Positions 47,453 to 56,878 of a DNA stretch of 64,000 nucleotides are shown one piece after another. The DNA lies in contig NZ_JAFVMG010000003.1 in the NCBI RefSeq assembly GCF_017377745.1, forward strand, positions 1 to 64,000. The letters are read 5' to 3'. Each line of letters opens with the position of its first letter. Positions within the stretch are counted from its first letter, which is position 1. The DNA is from Acetobacter suratthaniensis. Lineage in GTDB: Bacteria > Pseudomonadota > Alphaproteobacteria > Acetobacterales > Acetobacteraceae. The translations under genes were made by a program, and so were the position numbers. The notes under the pieces were generated by a model. That model was given only the letters and a program-made list of their open reading frames with translations. It was not told the origin of the DNA and searched no databases.

Positions 47453-47977
47453 TTACGAAACGTGTTCGAGTGCTTTCTGGGTAGCCGCAGGATCCTGTTC
47501 CTGCTGGTATTCCAGATTGTCCCATACGCGCTGGATGGTGGTGTAGATATTATCGCTCAGCGCACTGGGCGGCAGGCTGTTGGCAAACTGCGAAAGGGAT
47601 GATGAGCTGCTGGAAAGCGTTGCCCCACCGGAACGAAGTGTGACAGCGACAAAGCCGCGCAGGGTCTGGCCTGCATAACGCTGGATGGTGACATTGACCT
47701 GAAGGTTCTCGGCGGCCAGATTGCGCAATGCCTTGCGGGAGGCGGTGTCATCCGGGCAGGCGACACTTTGCAGCGCGGCTTTTTCCACCTCGGAAAAAGG
47801 GTAGCCATGATAATTACCCGATACCGATAGGCGCATGCTCTTGTGCTCGTTCGGGCAGGTCATTTTATAATCCTGCGCCGCGGCAAGAGGCGTGCCAGCG
47901 AAGAGGGCGGATAACAGCAGAAGGGCCGAAAACAGGGTGTGGACGCCAAGGCGTTTACACTCTCTTTCTTCCGTCAT
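47453..47977 (-). CDS. Small secreted protein of unknown function
   Basis: The 174-residue protein has an N-terminal signal peptide (LGVHTLFSALLLLSALFAGTPLAAAQ). The mature part begins DYKMTCPNEHKSMRLSVSGNYHGYPFSEVEKAALQSVACP, with two cysteines that could form a disulfide. A Ser-rich stretch (TLSSSSSSLSQF) lies later. I do not recognise a family. Met at 47977 is chosen because AGGAG lies about 10 bases upstream; the frame is open to 48109. It is divergent from the metal-efflux operon and could share its control region, which makes a periplasmic stress or metal role possible but unproven. Confidence 0.55.
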   Translation of the reverse strand: MTEERECKRLGVHTLFSALLLLSALFAGTPLAAAQDYKMTCPNEHKSMRLSVSGNYHGYPFSEVEKAALQSVACPDDTASRKALRNLAAENLQVNVTIQRYAGQTLRGFVAVTLRSGGATLSSSSSSLSQFANSLPPSALSDNIYTTIQRVWDNLEYQQEQDPAATQKALEHVS

Positions 47978-48181
47978 GGCGTTGCGCTCCTGTGATCCCC
48001 GTGGGGTCATTCTCATGTATTTATATATTGAAGCCGCAGAAGCCAGTTCAAGGCAATATGGAATTGCGGCGTGACAATATGAATTTTTTTTTATAAAATT
48101 TCCGTTCATATAGCCGTCATCTGTCCGGTTTAATTTGTTTCTGTCCTGCTTTGTAACAATTCCAAGGGTGGTTCTGCTCTC

Positions 48182-49507
48182 GTGCGATGTCCGTCTTTGC
48201 TTCCGGCCCTGTCATGGCGTTCTGTTGTGGGGGTTGGGGCTTTTCCCTTTCTCCTATGCGTTTCGGAATCGAAACTTTATGGGGCCACAGCCAGCGTTAC
48301 AGCCCGCCTGACGGAGCATGTAACGGTTGTGGCCGCGCCCACGGCTTCAGCTCCGTTCAGCCTGCATGATGCCATTGTTGCCGCATGGCTGTTCGACCCC
48401 GAGCAGGGGGCTTACATGGCGGACAGCACCTCGGCCCAGCGGCGTGCTTCTGCCGCGCGGTCTTGGTTTTCTGGCGGGCCGACAGTCGCTGGCCAGTATT
48501 ATGATGACCATTTTATCGGCAGCAAGGTGGGGTACACCACCTATCAGGGCAGCATTTCCGTGCCGTTCTGGTTGCCCGGACAGGGCACAGCCACGGAAAA
48601 CGCTGCCAAGGCGGATGAAAAAGTCGCCAACTGGCAAATGCAGGTGCAAAGGCTGGCCGTAGCCGCACGGGTGGTGGATCTGGCGGGGCAGGGGGCGGTG
48701 TTGTCCGCCCGGCTGAATAACCTGTCCGCTGTCAGCCATGTGCTGGAGCAGACCACGCAGGATGTAGAACACGCATGGACGGCGGGCGAGGTTTCCGGTG
48801 CCGACCGTGAGGCCGCCGTTGCTGAAAAAGCGGATGTCGATGGCACGCTGGCTGATATGGGCCAGCAGCTTGAAGGCGTGCGGGCAGAACTGGAAGCCCT
48901 GACAGGGCGTGATAACCTGCCCGATCTCGGCTCTATTGATGGACGGCGTCTGGCGCGTGATGGCTACCAACTCGATGTGGAGCAGGATCCGCGGATCAAG
49001 CTGGCGGATGCCCAACTGAAAAAAGCACAGGCCAGCTACAGCGTGGCGCGTCATTCCTACATGCCCAACCCGCAGGTGGGGGTCATGCTCAGCCGTCAGG
49101 AGCAGTATGAAAGCCCATGGGATACGCAGGTTGGCGTACAGTTTCAGGTGGGCCTGCCTAGCGAGGCGGTCAACACTCCGCTGGTCATGAAGGAAATGCA
49201 GGCGGTCAGCCGCGCCGAGGCAGATAAGGTTCTGGCGCATCGTAAGGTTATGGCTGAATACCGCCAGCTAAGAGCACAGCTTGCTGCCGCGGCAACGCAG
49301 GTGCGGCATGCCCGTCTGGGGCAGGAGCAGTCAGACCTGCGCGCCTCGGATCTGTCCCGCGCATGGAAAGCAGGAGAACTGCCCTTGGTGGAATATCTGC
49401 GTGCGCGGCGCACGGCGCTTGATGCGGCAGACAGGCAGGCTCAGGCGGAGGCCACCATGCGTACCACCATCGCGCGTATCATTCTTATGACAGGGCAGAC
49501 CCCATGA
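48182..49507 (+). CDS. Outer-membrane efflux channel (CzcC-type, TolC family)
   Basis: The 441-residue outer-membrane factor would form the exit duct of a tripartite RND pump. A signal-like hydrophobic start (SVVGVGAFPFLLCVS) is followed by two long helical repeats, with FSLHDAIVAAWLFDPEQ at the start of the first and conserved coiled-coil-like stretches (LAVAARVVDLAGQGAVL, VARHSYMPNPQVGVMLSR). It starts with GTG at 48182; AAGGGTGG is about 12 bases upstream. Its stop overlaps the start of the adaptor gene (ATGA), giving the C-B-A order of czc operons. Confidence 0.85.
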   Translation: MRCPSLLPALSWRSVVGVGAFPFLLCVSESKLYGATASVTARLTEHVTVVAAPTASAPFSLHDAIVAAWLFDPEQGAYMADSTSAQRRASAARSWFSGGPTVAGQYYDDHFIGSKVGYTTYQGSISVPFWLPGQGTATENAAKADEKVANWQMQVQRLAVAARVVDLAGQGAVLSARLNNLSAVSHVLEQTTQDVEHAWTAGEVSGADREAAVAEKADVDGTLADMGQQLEGVRAELEALTGRDNLPDLGSIDGRRLARDGYQLDVEQDPRIKLADAQLKKAQASYSVARHSYMPNPQVGVMLSRQEQYESPWDTQVGVQFQVGLPSEAVNTPLVMKEMQAVSRAEADKVLAHRKVMAEYRQLRAQLAAAATQVRHARLGQEQSDLRASDLSRAWKAGELPLVEYLRARRTALDAADRQAQAEATMRTTIARIILMTGQTP

Positions 49508-50709
49508 CCTTTAAAGCCTTCCCGTGGCCTGCGGCCTGCCTGCTATCCTGCGTTCTGTTTTCTGCCGCTCTCCTGCCTTTGGCTCAGGCTCAGACACCCC
49601 CTTCCAAACCTGTGGCGGCGCCAGCGGTTGTTGCTCCGGTGCTGGTGGATATTTCCGATGAGGCTCTTCAGGCTGAAAATATTCATACCGCCACAGCGGT
49701 TGCGGGCAGTCTGCCGCGCCATACCGATGCGCCAGCCTATGTCGCGGCGGATGAACGGCGGATTGTGCGTATTCGCCCCGTAGGGGATGGCCGCGTCATT
49801 TCCGTAGCGGTTGTGCCGGGGCAGGTGGTTAGCAAAGGTCAGCCGTTGCTGGCGTATGAGAACTTCACCCTGCGAGACGAAATCTTTCAGAATACATCGG
49901 ACGAAGCCTCGCTGCGGGCCGCCCGGGCTGAGGAGCGTAACGCCCGCCAGCTTTATGAGCGCGGGCAGCAGCTCAAGGGCGGTGCGCTGTCGGTGGGGGA
50001 AGTGGAACGCCGGCAGGAAGCCTGGCGTGCGGCCCGAGCACTGGTGCAGGAGCGCGAGGCGGATTCCCGCCGTGCTTCCGAGCATGTGCGCCGCTACAGT
50101 TCCGGTATGGAAAAAGTGGAAGGCGGGCAGTCCGTTGTGGTGTCTCCCATTGATGGGGTGGTGAGCCATGTGTCGGTGGTGAGTGGGCAGGACATGACAG
50201 CCGGAGGCCCCCCTCCGATCGAAGTGGATGACCTGTCGCATGTCTGGGTTGTCTCGCAGGTGAATGATGTTGATGCCCGCAGCGTGCTGGTGGGCAACAG
50301 GCAGCACACATGGATTGTAGAAGGAGAACCACCGCTGGCTTCGCGCGTGGATGCGGTTGAGGGGAGTGTGGACCCCGGCACCCAGCATGTGCTGGTGCGT
50401 AGCCTGCTGGATAATCCCGCCAACAGGCTCAAGCCCGGCATGCTGGTGCGGACACGACTGTTTTTCCACGATGAGGTCAACGGCATTATCGTACCCGAAG
50501 CCGCCGTACAGACCCTGAACGGCCAGCCGGTGGTGTTTGTGCGGGTGGCGCCGGGGCGTTACGCGGTGCGCCCGGTGGAAACCGGCCCATCGCTTGATGG
50601 CAACATCGTTCTGCTGCGTGGCGTCAAGGCTGGTGAGACGGTGGTGACACAGGGCAGCTTCGTTCTCAAATCACAGGTCATTCTTTCCACTCAGAGCGGG
50701 GCGGGCTAA
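49504..50709 (+). CDS. Periplasmic adaptor of a metal RND efflux pump (CzcB-type)
   Basis: The 401-residue membrane-fusion protein has a signal peptide ending LPLAQA-QTPP. The lipoyl/hairpin part is split (VPGQVVSKGQPLLAYENFTL and VVSPIDGVVSHVSVVSGQDM) around a helical hairpin. The beta-barrel and membrane-proximal parts follow (DDLSHVWVVSQVNDVDARSV, GMLVRTRLFF). No C-terminal extra metal domain is obvious. It overlaps the outer-membrane factor gene and is followed after 3 bases by the pump gene. It links the inner-membrane pump to the channel. Confidence 0.88.
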   Translation: MTFKAFPWPAACLLSCVLFSAALLPLAQAQTPPSKPVAAPAVVAPVLVDISDEALQAENIHTATAVAGSLPRHTDAPAYVAADERRIVRIRPVGDGRVISVAVVPGQVVSKGQPLLAYENFTLRDEIFQNTSDEASLRAARAEERNARQLYERGQQLKGGALSVGEVERRQEAWRAARALVQEREADSRRASEHVRRYSSGMEKVEGGQSVVVSPIDGVVSHVSVVSGQDMTAGGPPPIEVDDLSHVWVVSQVNDVDARSVLVGNRQHTWIVEGEPPLASRVDAVEGSVDPGTQHVLVRSLLDNPANRLKPGMLVRTRLFFHDEVNGIIVPEAAVQTLNGQPVVFVRVAPGRYAVRPVETGPSLDGNIVLLRGVKAGETVVTQGSFVLKSQVILSTQSGAG

Positions 50710-50712
50710 TTC

Positions 50713-53700
50713 ATGGCGCTTTTCCGCTGGTTTATTGAAAAACGGGTTTTTCTGTTCTGTGTCGTAGGGCTGCTGATGGTGGCCGGACTGGCCGATTTGT
50801 GGAGCCTGCCGGTTGAACCCGTGCCCGATATTTCGCCCACACAGGTGCTGGTAACGGTGCAGGCGCCGGGCCTCGCTACGGAAGAGGTCGAAAAACTCGT
50901 TACCGCTCCCATTGAAAAAGTCATGTCCGGTGTGGTGGGGCTGAGCGGTATGCGCTCGGTTTCGCGCACCGGGGTTGCCGTGCTGTATCTGCAGTTTGAT
51001 GAAGGCACGGATATTTACCGCGACCGCGAAATGGTGGTGCAGCGCCTGCCTCTTGCCCGTGAGAGCGTGAGCGTGCCGGGGCTGAGCATTGATCTGGCCC
51101 CTCTGGCAACGGGTATGGGGGAAATCCTGCACCTGCAGATCAAGGGCAAGGAACAGGCGCTGGAAGACCTCAACCGCCTGATGGTCTGGAACGTGGTGCC
51201 CCGTCTGCGTCTGGTGGATGGGGTGGTGGATGTGAACGTCAATGGCGGCGCATCGCAGACTTACGAGGTCGCCATCAACCCCGAGGCATTGCGCCAGTAC
51301 AAGGTGTCAGTCAGCGATGTGTTTCACGCGCTGGATACGGGCAACGAGGTCGCGGGTGGCGCATGGATCGAACATAATGACGAACAGCATGTCATTGTTG
51401 GCCGCTCCCTGATTGATGATCTGAACGAACTGGGCGAGGTGCAGGTCAAAAGCGGGCCAAATGGGGCTGTTATCCATATGCGTGATATCGGCACGGTGCG
51501 CAAAGGTCGTCGCCCGCGTCTGGGGGGTGTCACGCGCGATGGCAGCGGCGAGATTGTGAGTGCGGTCGTGCTGCTTCAGCAGGGGGCCAGTGCGCGCTCA
51601 ACGCTTGCGGCTCTCAGCCGGGAACTACCACAAATTCAGGCGACCCTGCCTGAAGGCGTGACACTGGAGCCATATTACAGCCGTGCGGCGCTGACTGCCA
51701 AAACCATTGATACCGTGCGCGAAAATCTGGTGGTGGGGGCGTTTCTGGTGCTGGCGGTGCTGCTGCTGGTTATTGGCGATGCGCGGGCCTCTATCATCAT
51801 TATTTCCGTTATTCCGTTCTCGCTGGTGGCGGCCATGGTGGGGATGCGTCACCTTGGCATTTCGGCCAATCTGCTCAGTCTGGGCGCGATTGACTTTGGT
51901 ATGGTGGTGGATAGCTCGCTCGTTATTGTCGAAAACGTGCTGCACCGCCGCAGACCCGCCGAGCCTCTGATGCAGACCGTGCTGTACACCGTGCGCAGCG
52001 TTATGCGGCCGGTTGTGTTTGCGGTGCTGATCATTGCCATGGTGTATCTGCCTATCCTCACGCTACAGGGCGTGGAAGGGCGCATGTTCAGGCCCATGGC
52101 GGAAACGGTTATTCTCGCACTGGTGGCATCACTGATCTATTCGCTGGTTTGTGTGCCGGCTTTGTGTGTCTGGCTTGGCTCGGGCAAATCCGTTGCGGCC
52201 AAGAAGGACGATGACGACGGACACCCCCATGACGACCCCCACCATACGCGTTTCATCGCGTTTTTGTGGCGTGCGTTTCGCCCGGCGTCTGCCTGGTGCA
52301 TGAAGCACACGCGCGAGGTCGTGGCGATAGCGGTGGTGTTCCTGCTGGTTTGTTGTGGGTTGGCAACCCGGCTGGGTGGCGAGTTTATTCCCCAGTTGCA
52401 GGAGGGCGACCTAATCGTGACCTCCACCCGGCCGCCGGGGATTTCGCTCGATGCTTCGCTGCGTTCGGCGCAGGCCATAGAGCGTACGCTGCGGCGTTTC
52501 CCTGATATTCGTTCGGTGGTGAGCGTGACCGGCACGGCGGCGATCCCCACAGACCCGCAGGGCGGAGAGCAGAGCGATACCTATATCCTGCTCAAACCCC
52601 GCGAGGAGTGGAAGACCGCCACCACGCAGGAAGGGCTGGTTAAAGCCTTTAACGCCGCCCTGACACACGATAATCCCGGCTCGCTGTATAACTGGAGCCA
52701 GCCGATCCAGATGCGGATGGACGACCTGCTTTCCGGTGTGCGCTCACAGATTGCTATCGGGGTTTACGGGCCGGATCTGAAGGAGCTGGCCAGACTTTCA
52801 ACCCGGATTGCCGAAGTTGTTAGCAAGGTGCCGGGTGCTGCGGATGTCGCGCCACAGGATGTCGGTACCATTCCGTACCTGCATATCGACGTAAACCGTA
52901 CGGCGGCGGCGCGCATGAATGTTGAAACTTCCTCCGTGATTGACGCGGTGGAAGCCTTGGGCGGCCATTACGGCCCGCCGGTTGCTGTCAATGATGCGCT
53001 TATTCCTACCGAAGTGCGTATTCAGCCAGACGCGCGTGAAAATCTGGAAGACATCCGCACGCTGCCCATTATCACCCGGGATGATAAAACCATCGACCTC
53101 TCGCAGGTCGCGCACATTATTCTCAATGATGGGCCTCCTGCCATCCGGCGTGAACAGGGCATGCGGCGCAGCATGGTGCAGGCCAATGTGCGTGGGCGTG
53201 ACCTGAGTTCCTTCGTGCAGGCGGCGCAAGCTGCGGTGCGCGAACAGGTGCCGTTGCCCCCCGGCTACCGTCTGGAATGGAGCGGGCAGTTTCGTAACCT
53301 GCAAACTGCTGTTGCGCGGCTGGAGGTTGTGGTGCCGGTCATGCTGGCGCTTATTTTCCTGCTGCTGGTCATGGCGCTGGGCGAGCTTGGGCTGGCAGCC
53401 CTTGTGTTCGTCAACCTGCCGTTTGCGGCAACGGGCGGCATTCTGGCTCTTTATCTGCGGGGCATGCCGTTCAGCATTTCGGCCGGTGTTGGCTTTATTG
53501 CGTTGTTTGGCGTGGCCACCATGAACGGGCTGGTTCTGGTGTCCTATATGCGCGATCTCAAGAAGGAAGGGGCAACGCCTTTCCGGGCGGCTGTTGCGGC
53601 GGTGCAGGATCGCTTCCGCCCTGTCATGGCTACGGCTACGGTGGCCTGCCTTGGCTTTTTTCCCATGGCGTTTTCCATGAGCGAAGGGGCGGAGGTGGAA

Positions 53701-53817
53701 AAACCACTGGCAACCGTGGTGATCGGGGGGCTGGTGTCGTGTACCTTCCTGACCCTGCTGGTGCTGCCCACCCTGTATGCCGCCCTGTATGGGCGCGATC
53801 GTAAAAAGCGGGCGTAA
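50713..53817 (+). CDS. Heavy-metal RND efflux pump (CzcA-type)
   Basis: The 1034-residue RND transporter of the heavy-metal efflux family has twelve membrane helices and two large periplasmic loops. Helix 4 reads IDFGMVVDSSLVIVEN; the two Asp and the Glu have the same spacing as Asp402, Asp408 and Glu415 of CzcA, which points to Zn/Co/Cd-type rather than Cu/Ag-type pumps. The cytoplasmic loop after helix 6 carries DDDDGHPHDDPHH, a likely metal-binding stretch. It is the last gene of the C-B-A operon, ending 2 bases from the convergent pqqE. Confidence 0.92.
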   Translation: MALFRWFIEKRVFLFCVVGLLMVAGLADLWSLPVEPVPDISPTQVLVTVQAPGLATEEVEKLVTAPIEKVMSGVVGLSGMRSVSRTGVAVLYLQFDEGTDIYRDREMVVQRLPLARESVSVPGLSIDLAPLATGMGEILHLQIKGKEQALEDLNRLMVWNVVPRLRLVDGVVDVNVNGGASQTYEVAINPEALRQYKVSVSDVFHALDTGNEVAGGAWIEHNDEQHVIVGRSLIDDLNELGEVQVKSGPNGAVIHMRDIGTVRKGRRPRLGGVTRDGSGEIVSAVVLLQQGASARSTLAALSRELPQIQATLPEGVTLEPYYSRAALTAKTIDTVRENLVVGAFLVLAVLLLVIGDARASIIIISVIPFSLVAAMVGMRHLGISANLLSLGAIDFGMVVDSSLVIVENVLHRRRPAEPLMQTVLYTVRSVMRPVVFAVLIIAMVYLPILTLQGVEGRMFRPMAETVILALVASLIYSLVCVPALCVWLGSGKSVAAKKDDDDGHPHDDPHHTRFIAFLWRAFRPASAWCMKHTREVVAIAVVFLLVCCGLATRLGGEFIPQLQEGDLIVTSTRPPGISLDASLRSAQAIERTLRRFPDIRSVVSVTGTAAIPTDPQGGEQSDTYILLKPREEWKTATTQEGLVKAFNAALTHDNPGSLYNWSQPIQMRMDDLLSGVRSQIAIGVYGPDLKELARLSTRIAEVVSKVPGAADVAPQDVGTIPYLHIDVNRTAAARMNVETSSVIDAVEALGGHYGPPVAVNDALIPTEVRIQPDARENLEDIRTLPIITRDDKTIDLSQVAHIILNDGPPAIRREQGMRRSMVQANVRGRDLSSFVQAAQAAVREQVPLPPGYRLEWSGQFRNLQTAVARLEVVVPVMLALIFLLLVMALGELGLAALVFVNLPFAATGGILALYLRGMPFSISAGVGFIALFGVATMNGLVLVSYMRDLKKEGATPFRAAVAAVQDRFRPVMATATVACLGFFPMAFSMSEGAEVEKPLATVVIGGLVSCTFLTLLVLPTLYAALYGRDRKKRA

Positions 53818-53819
53818 GG

Positions 53820-54905
53820 TCAGGCGTTACCGTAACGGCGGTAACGAAAGGCCGGAGGGGTTGCGGGGCGTGTGGTAATGGCGCGCTCCACCAGCCCGTG
53901 ATCCGGGGCTTTATGGCATACGGGGTCTGCGGCATCTGCCTTGCCCGCCAGTGCTAGCGCCTGACAGCGGCATCCGCCCCAGTCCAGTGTCTGGGCCGGG
54001 CAGGAGCGGCAGGGCTCGGGCATCCAGTCCGTGCCACGGAACATCGTAAAGAGCGGCGCATTTTCCCATATATCTGTCAGCGAAGCATCGGCCACGGAGG
54101 GAAACTCAACGTTGGGGATGCTCTCTGCCGCGTGGCAGGGCAGCACGCGCCCTGTGGGAGAGATGTTCAGGAACCGCTGGCCCCAGCCGCCCATGCAGGG
54201 CTTGGGTTCTTCAGCGTAATAATCGGGGGTGACGAAATCAATGGTCATGCGCCCGGCAAGGCGGGTGCGGGCTTCTGTCACGGCCTGTTCGGTCAGGGCA
54301 AGCTGGTCGCGGTCGGGCAGAAGGGCATCGCGGTTGAGCAGCCCCCAGCCGTAATACTGGGTATGGGCAATTTCTACCCGGCGCGCCCCCAGTTGCTCCG
54401 CCAGCAACAGCATGGCGGGCACACGCTCGGCATTCTGCCGGTGGATGACAAAATTGAGCGTAAGCGGCATGCCTTCGGCAACAATCAGCCGGGCGGCTTC
54501 GAGTTTCTTGGCATGAGCGCCCGCCATATTGGCCACCCGATCTGCGGGGTCTGGCAAGGCATCCTGAAAGGAAAGCTGGATATGATCCAGCCCGGCATCC
54601 GCCAGAGCAGCGAGTGAGGTCGGGTTAAGCAGCACGCCTGATGTAATCAGGTTCGAGTAAAGCCCCACGCTTTGGGCATGGCGTACCAGATCGGGCAGGT
54701 CTGGCCGGGCCATGGGTTCGCCACCCGAAAAATGCACCTGTAACACACCCATGGCCGCTGCTTCATCCATCACGCGCCGCCATGTGGCGGTGTCCAGTTC
54801 GGATGTGCGTGGGTCAAGCCGCAGGGGGTTGGAGCAGTAGGGGCATTGCAGCGGGCAACGATGAGTCAGTTCCGCAAGCAGGCTCATGGGAGGGGGGGTA
54901 GTCAT
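53820..54905 (-). CDS. pqqE: PQQ synthase radical SAM protein PqqE
   Basis: The 361-residue radical SAM/SPASM enzyme links Glu and Tyr side chains of PqqA, the first step of PQQ formation. The SAM cluster motif is CPLQCPYC (Cys17, Cys21, Cys24), and GGEP lies at the usual site (VHFSGGEPMARPD). The C-terminal SPASM cysteines are visible in PCMGGWGQRF, GRVLPCHAA, EPCRSCPAQ and GGCRCQALA. ATG overlaps the pqqD stop (ATGA). It is last in pqqABCDE. Its final codons form an 8-bp hairpin shared with the convergent pump gene. Confidence 0.96.
   Translation of the reverse strand: MTTPPPMSLLAELTHRCPLQCPYCSNPLRLDPRTSELDTATWRRVMDEAAAMGVLQVHFSGGEPMARPDLPDLVRHAQSVGLYSNLITSGVLLNPTSLAALADAGLDHIQLSFQDALPDPADRVANMAGAHAKKLEAARLIVAEGMPLTLNFVIHRQNAERVPAMLLLAEQLGARRVEIAHTQYYGWGLLNRDALLPDRDQLALTEQAVTEARTRLAGRMTIDFVTPDYYAEEPKPCMGGWGQRFLNISPTGRVLPCHAAESIPNVEFPSVADASLTDIWENAPLFTMFRGTDWMPEPCRSCPAQTLDWGGCRCQALALAGKADAADPVCHKAPDHGLVERAITTRPATPPAFRYRRYGNA
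53825..53846. terminator. Hairpin at the junction of convergent czcA-type and pqqE genes
   Basis: CGTTACCG (53825-53832) and CGGTAACG (53839-53846) form a perfect 8-bp stem with loop TAACGG. It lies 7 bases after the pump stop and inside the last codons of pqqE. With only 2 bases between the stops, this is the only stem at the junction and may serve the plus-strand transcript. No U run. Confidence 0.4.
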
Positions 54906-55201
54906 GCTCGCACCAGCACCTGTCGGGCCGCGAGGTCGTTCACAAGGGTCAGCACATCTTGTGTGATAACCGTACGCGGCGCATCGAATTTTTCAGCCAG
55001 TGTGTCGATTACCACGGCCAGTGCGCGCGCGCCATCAACCAGTTGCAGCACTTCCACCGCGATGGCATCGGCCAGAAAAGCCCGTTCAGGTGCCTGAATG
55101 AACCATGTTTCACGCACGCGGTCGTATTGAAGGCGCGTGCCACGCGCAAAGCGCGGCACGCAGTCTTCCGTCATCGGAGGCGGGGTGAGCGACCCTGTCA
55201 T
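54902..55201 (-). CDS. pqqD: PqqA-binding chaperone PqqD
   Basis: The 99-residue small winged-helix-like protein binds the PqqA peptide and hands it to PqqE. Family features are CVPRFARGTRLQYDRVRETWFI, PERAFLADAIAVEVLQLVDG and DTLAEKFDAPRTVI. The start at 55201 overlaps the pqqC stop (ATGA); a downstream Met at 55174 is possible. It overlaps pqqE in the same way, so C, D and E are translationally coupled. Confidence 0.95.
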   Translation of the reverse strand: MTGSLTPPPMTEDCVPRFARGTRLQYDRVRETWFIQAPERAFLADAIAVEVLQLVDGARALAVVIDTLAEKFDAPRTVITQDVLTLVNDLAARQVLVRA

Positions 55202-55953
55202 GCCGTGGTGTCGGGGCGGAAAGACCCCGGCGGAATACGGCCCGGTGCAACATAGGCATAATCCAGCGCATCCAGCATGGACCACAGCACATCGCACTTG
55301 AAGCGCAGCGCCGCCAGCACGGCCTGCTGCTGTTCGGCGGTGCGGGCGTGTTCTTTCACATAGGCCAGTGCAAAGGCCGAATCCTGCGGTGCCTGTGTCA
55401 GCCGGGGCTTGAAATAGGCCAGTGTTTCTTCGGTAATGAAGCTATAGTTGCGCAGCATGCCCGATACGCGCTCGCTGATGATGGTGGGCGAGAACAGTTC
55501 GGTCAGGGATGAGGCAATGGCTTCGAGAATCGAGCGCTCGCCCACAAAATGCACATAGGCATCCACCGCAAAGCGTGTGCCGGGCAGCAAGCCTTCGAGT
55601 GACTCCACATAATCCCGATCAAGGCCCAGACCATCGGTGAGCTTCAGCCAGCGGGCGACGCCACCGGTTTCGGGGGCTGTGCCGTCGTGGTCTTCAAGGC
55701 GGCGGCGCCATTCACGGCGCAGTTCCGTAGTGGGCAGGCGTGCGAGCAGGGTGGCGTCCTTGGCGGGAATGCACGCCTGATAATAATAGCGGTTCAGCGC
55801 CCAGGCCTGCACCTGCGCCTTGTTCAGCCTGCCATCATGCAGGGCACGGTGGAACGGGTGCAGGTTGTGGTAACGTTCGGCGCCAATGGCGCGCAGGGCG
55901 GCTTCCAGTTCCTCGGGGGACAGGAGGCGGGCAGGGGCTTTTGTGGTGCTCAT
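55198..55953 (-). CDS. pqqC: Pyrroloquinoline-quinone synthase PqqC
   Basis: The 251-residue cofactor-free oxidase catalyses the last step, ring closure and eight-electron oxidation to PQQ. Typical PqqC stretches are YHNLHPFHRALHDGRLNKAQVQAWALNR (active-site His and Arg), IPAKDATLLARL, RLEDHDGT and EHARTAEQQQAVLAALRFKCDVLW. The frame is open to 55989, but Met 55953 overlaps the pqqB stop (ATGA) and gives the expected N-terminus. It lies between pqqB and pqqD. Confidence 0.96.
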   Translation of the reverse strand: MSTTKAPARLLSPEELEAALRAIGAERYHNLHPFHRALHDGRLNKAQVQAWALNRYYYQACIPAKDATLLARLPTTELRREWRRRLEDHDGTAPETGGVARWLKLTDGLGLDRDYVESLEGLLPGTRFAVDAYVHFVGERSILEAIASSLTELFSPTIISERVSGMLRNYSFITEETLAYFKPRLTQAPQDSAFALAYVKEHARTAEQQQAVLAALRFKCDVLWSMLDALDYAYVAPGRIPPGSFRPDTTA

Positions 55954-56861
55954 AATGTGATCTTCATACCGTCGAAAGCAACATCCCACCCGGCCTGTTC
56001 AGCCGCGGCACGTTCAGGCGTTTCGGCCAGCAGAACAGGGTTGGAATTGTTGATGTGAATGAGGATTTTACGCCTGACATCGAGTGAGCGGAAGCTCTCG
56101 ATGGTACCATCTGGTGTGTCCGCAATGGACATGTGGCCCATGCGGCGGCCTGTTTTGCTGCCAAGCCCAGCGCGGATCATCTCGTCATCAGTCCAGAGCG
56201 TGCCATCGAAAAATACCGCATCCGCGCCGCGAATGCGCGCGCGCAGGGCATCGGTCATGAGTGCGCAGCCGGGAATGAACAGGGCGCGGGCGCGGCCATC
56301 TGTGATTTCAAGGCCGATATTTTCGCCGTTGGTCAGCACTTCAGCCGGGTTTTCACCCTGTTCCGCGTAGAGTGGTACCTTGCCCGGCACGGCAAAGGGC
56401 GTAATGGACAGGCCCGCAGGCTCAAGCGGCACAGGCTGGCCAAGCACCAGCGTGTTGCGCGGCACAATGCTGCTGTCCAGCGCACTAAAGATGGGGTTGG
56501 CCGTAAGCTGGCCGAGCACCTGCTCCGTGGCGTAAAGGCCAAAAGGCTGGCGTTCACGCAGGGTCAGCAGCCCGATGATGGCGTCAATTTCACCACTGGT
56601 CAGGAACACGCCCCGGATAGGGGTGGAGCGCAGGCCTTCCTTGGGGTGCATGTCCGGTGTGGCGTTGATCTGGGCACGCAGATCGGGCGAGGCATTGAGC
56701 ACATACCACGAAACACCATCACCACTGACCGCGATGGAAGCCTGCGTGCGGGCCGGGGCTGCGGGGTCTCCCGCGCGGGCGCGCTGGCATGCTGGCGCGT
56801 TGGAGTTCCATTGGGGAAAGCCACCGCCAGCCGCAGCGCCTAGAACAACGATATCGAGCAT
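55950..56861 (-). CDS. pqqB: PQQ biosynthesis protein PqqB
   Basis: The 303-residue metallo-beta-lactamase-fold protein is thought to hydroxylate the cross-linked Tyr of the precursor. It begins VVLGAAAGGGFPQWNSNAPAC, the PqqB hallmark. Where many PqqB proteins have a D-x-D-H-type motif, this one reads LTSGEIDAIIGLLTLRE, as I remember for other acetic acid bacteria. GTLWTDDEMIRAG and VRRKILIHINNSNPVL are conserved. The start lies 18 bases after the terminator-like hairpin that follows pqqA. Confidence 0.95.
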   Translation of the reverse strand: MLDIVVLGAAAGGGFPQWNSNAPACQRARAGDPAAPARTQASIAVSGDGVSWYVLNASPDLRAQINATPDMHPKEGLRSTPIRGVFLTSGEIDAIIGLLTLRERQPFGLYATEQVLGQLTANPIFSALDSSIVPRNTLVLGQPVPLEPAGLSITPFAVPGKVPLYAEQGENPAEVLTNGENIGLEITDGRARALFIPGCALMTDALRARIRGADAVFFDGTLWTDDEMIRAGLGSKTGRRMGHMSIADTPDGTIESFRSLDVRRKILIHINNSNPVLLAETPERAAAEQAGWDVAFDGMKITL

Positions 56862-56878
56862 CAGCCTACAGTCCAGTC

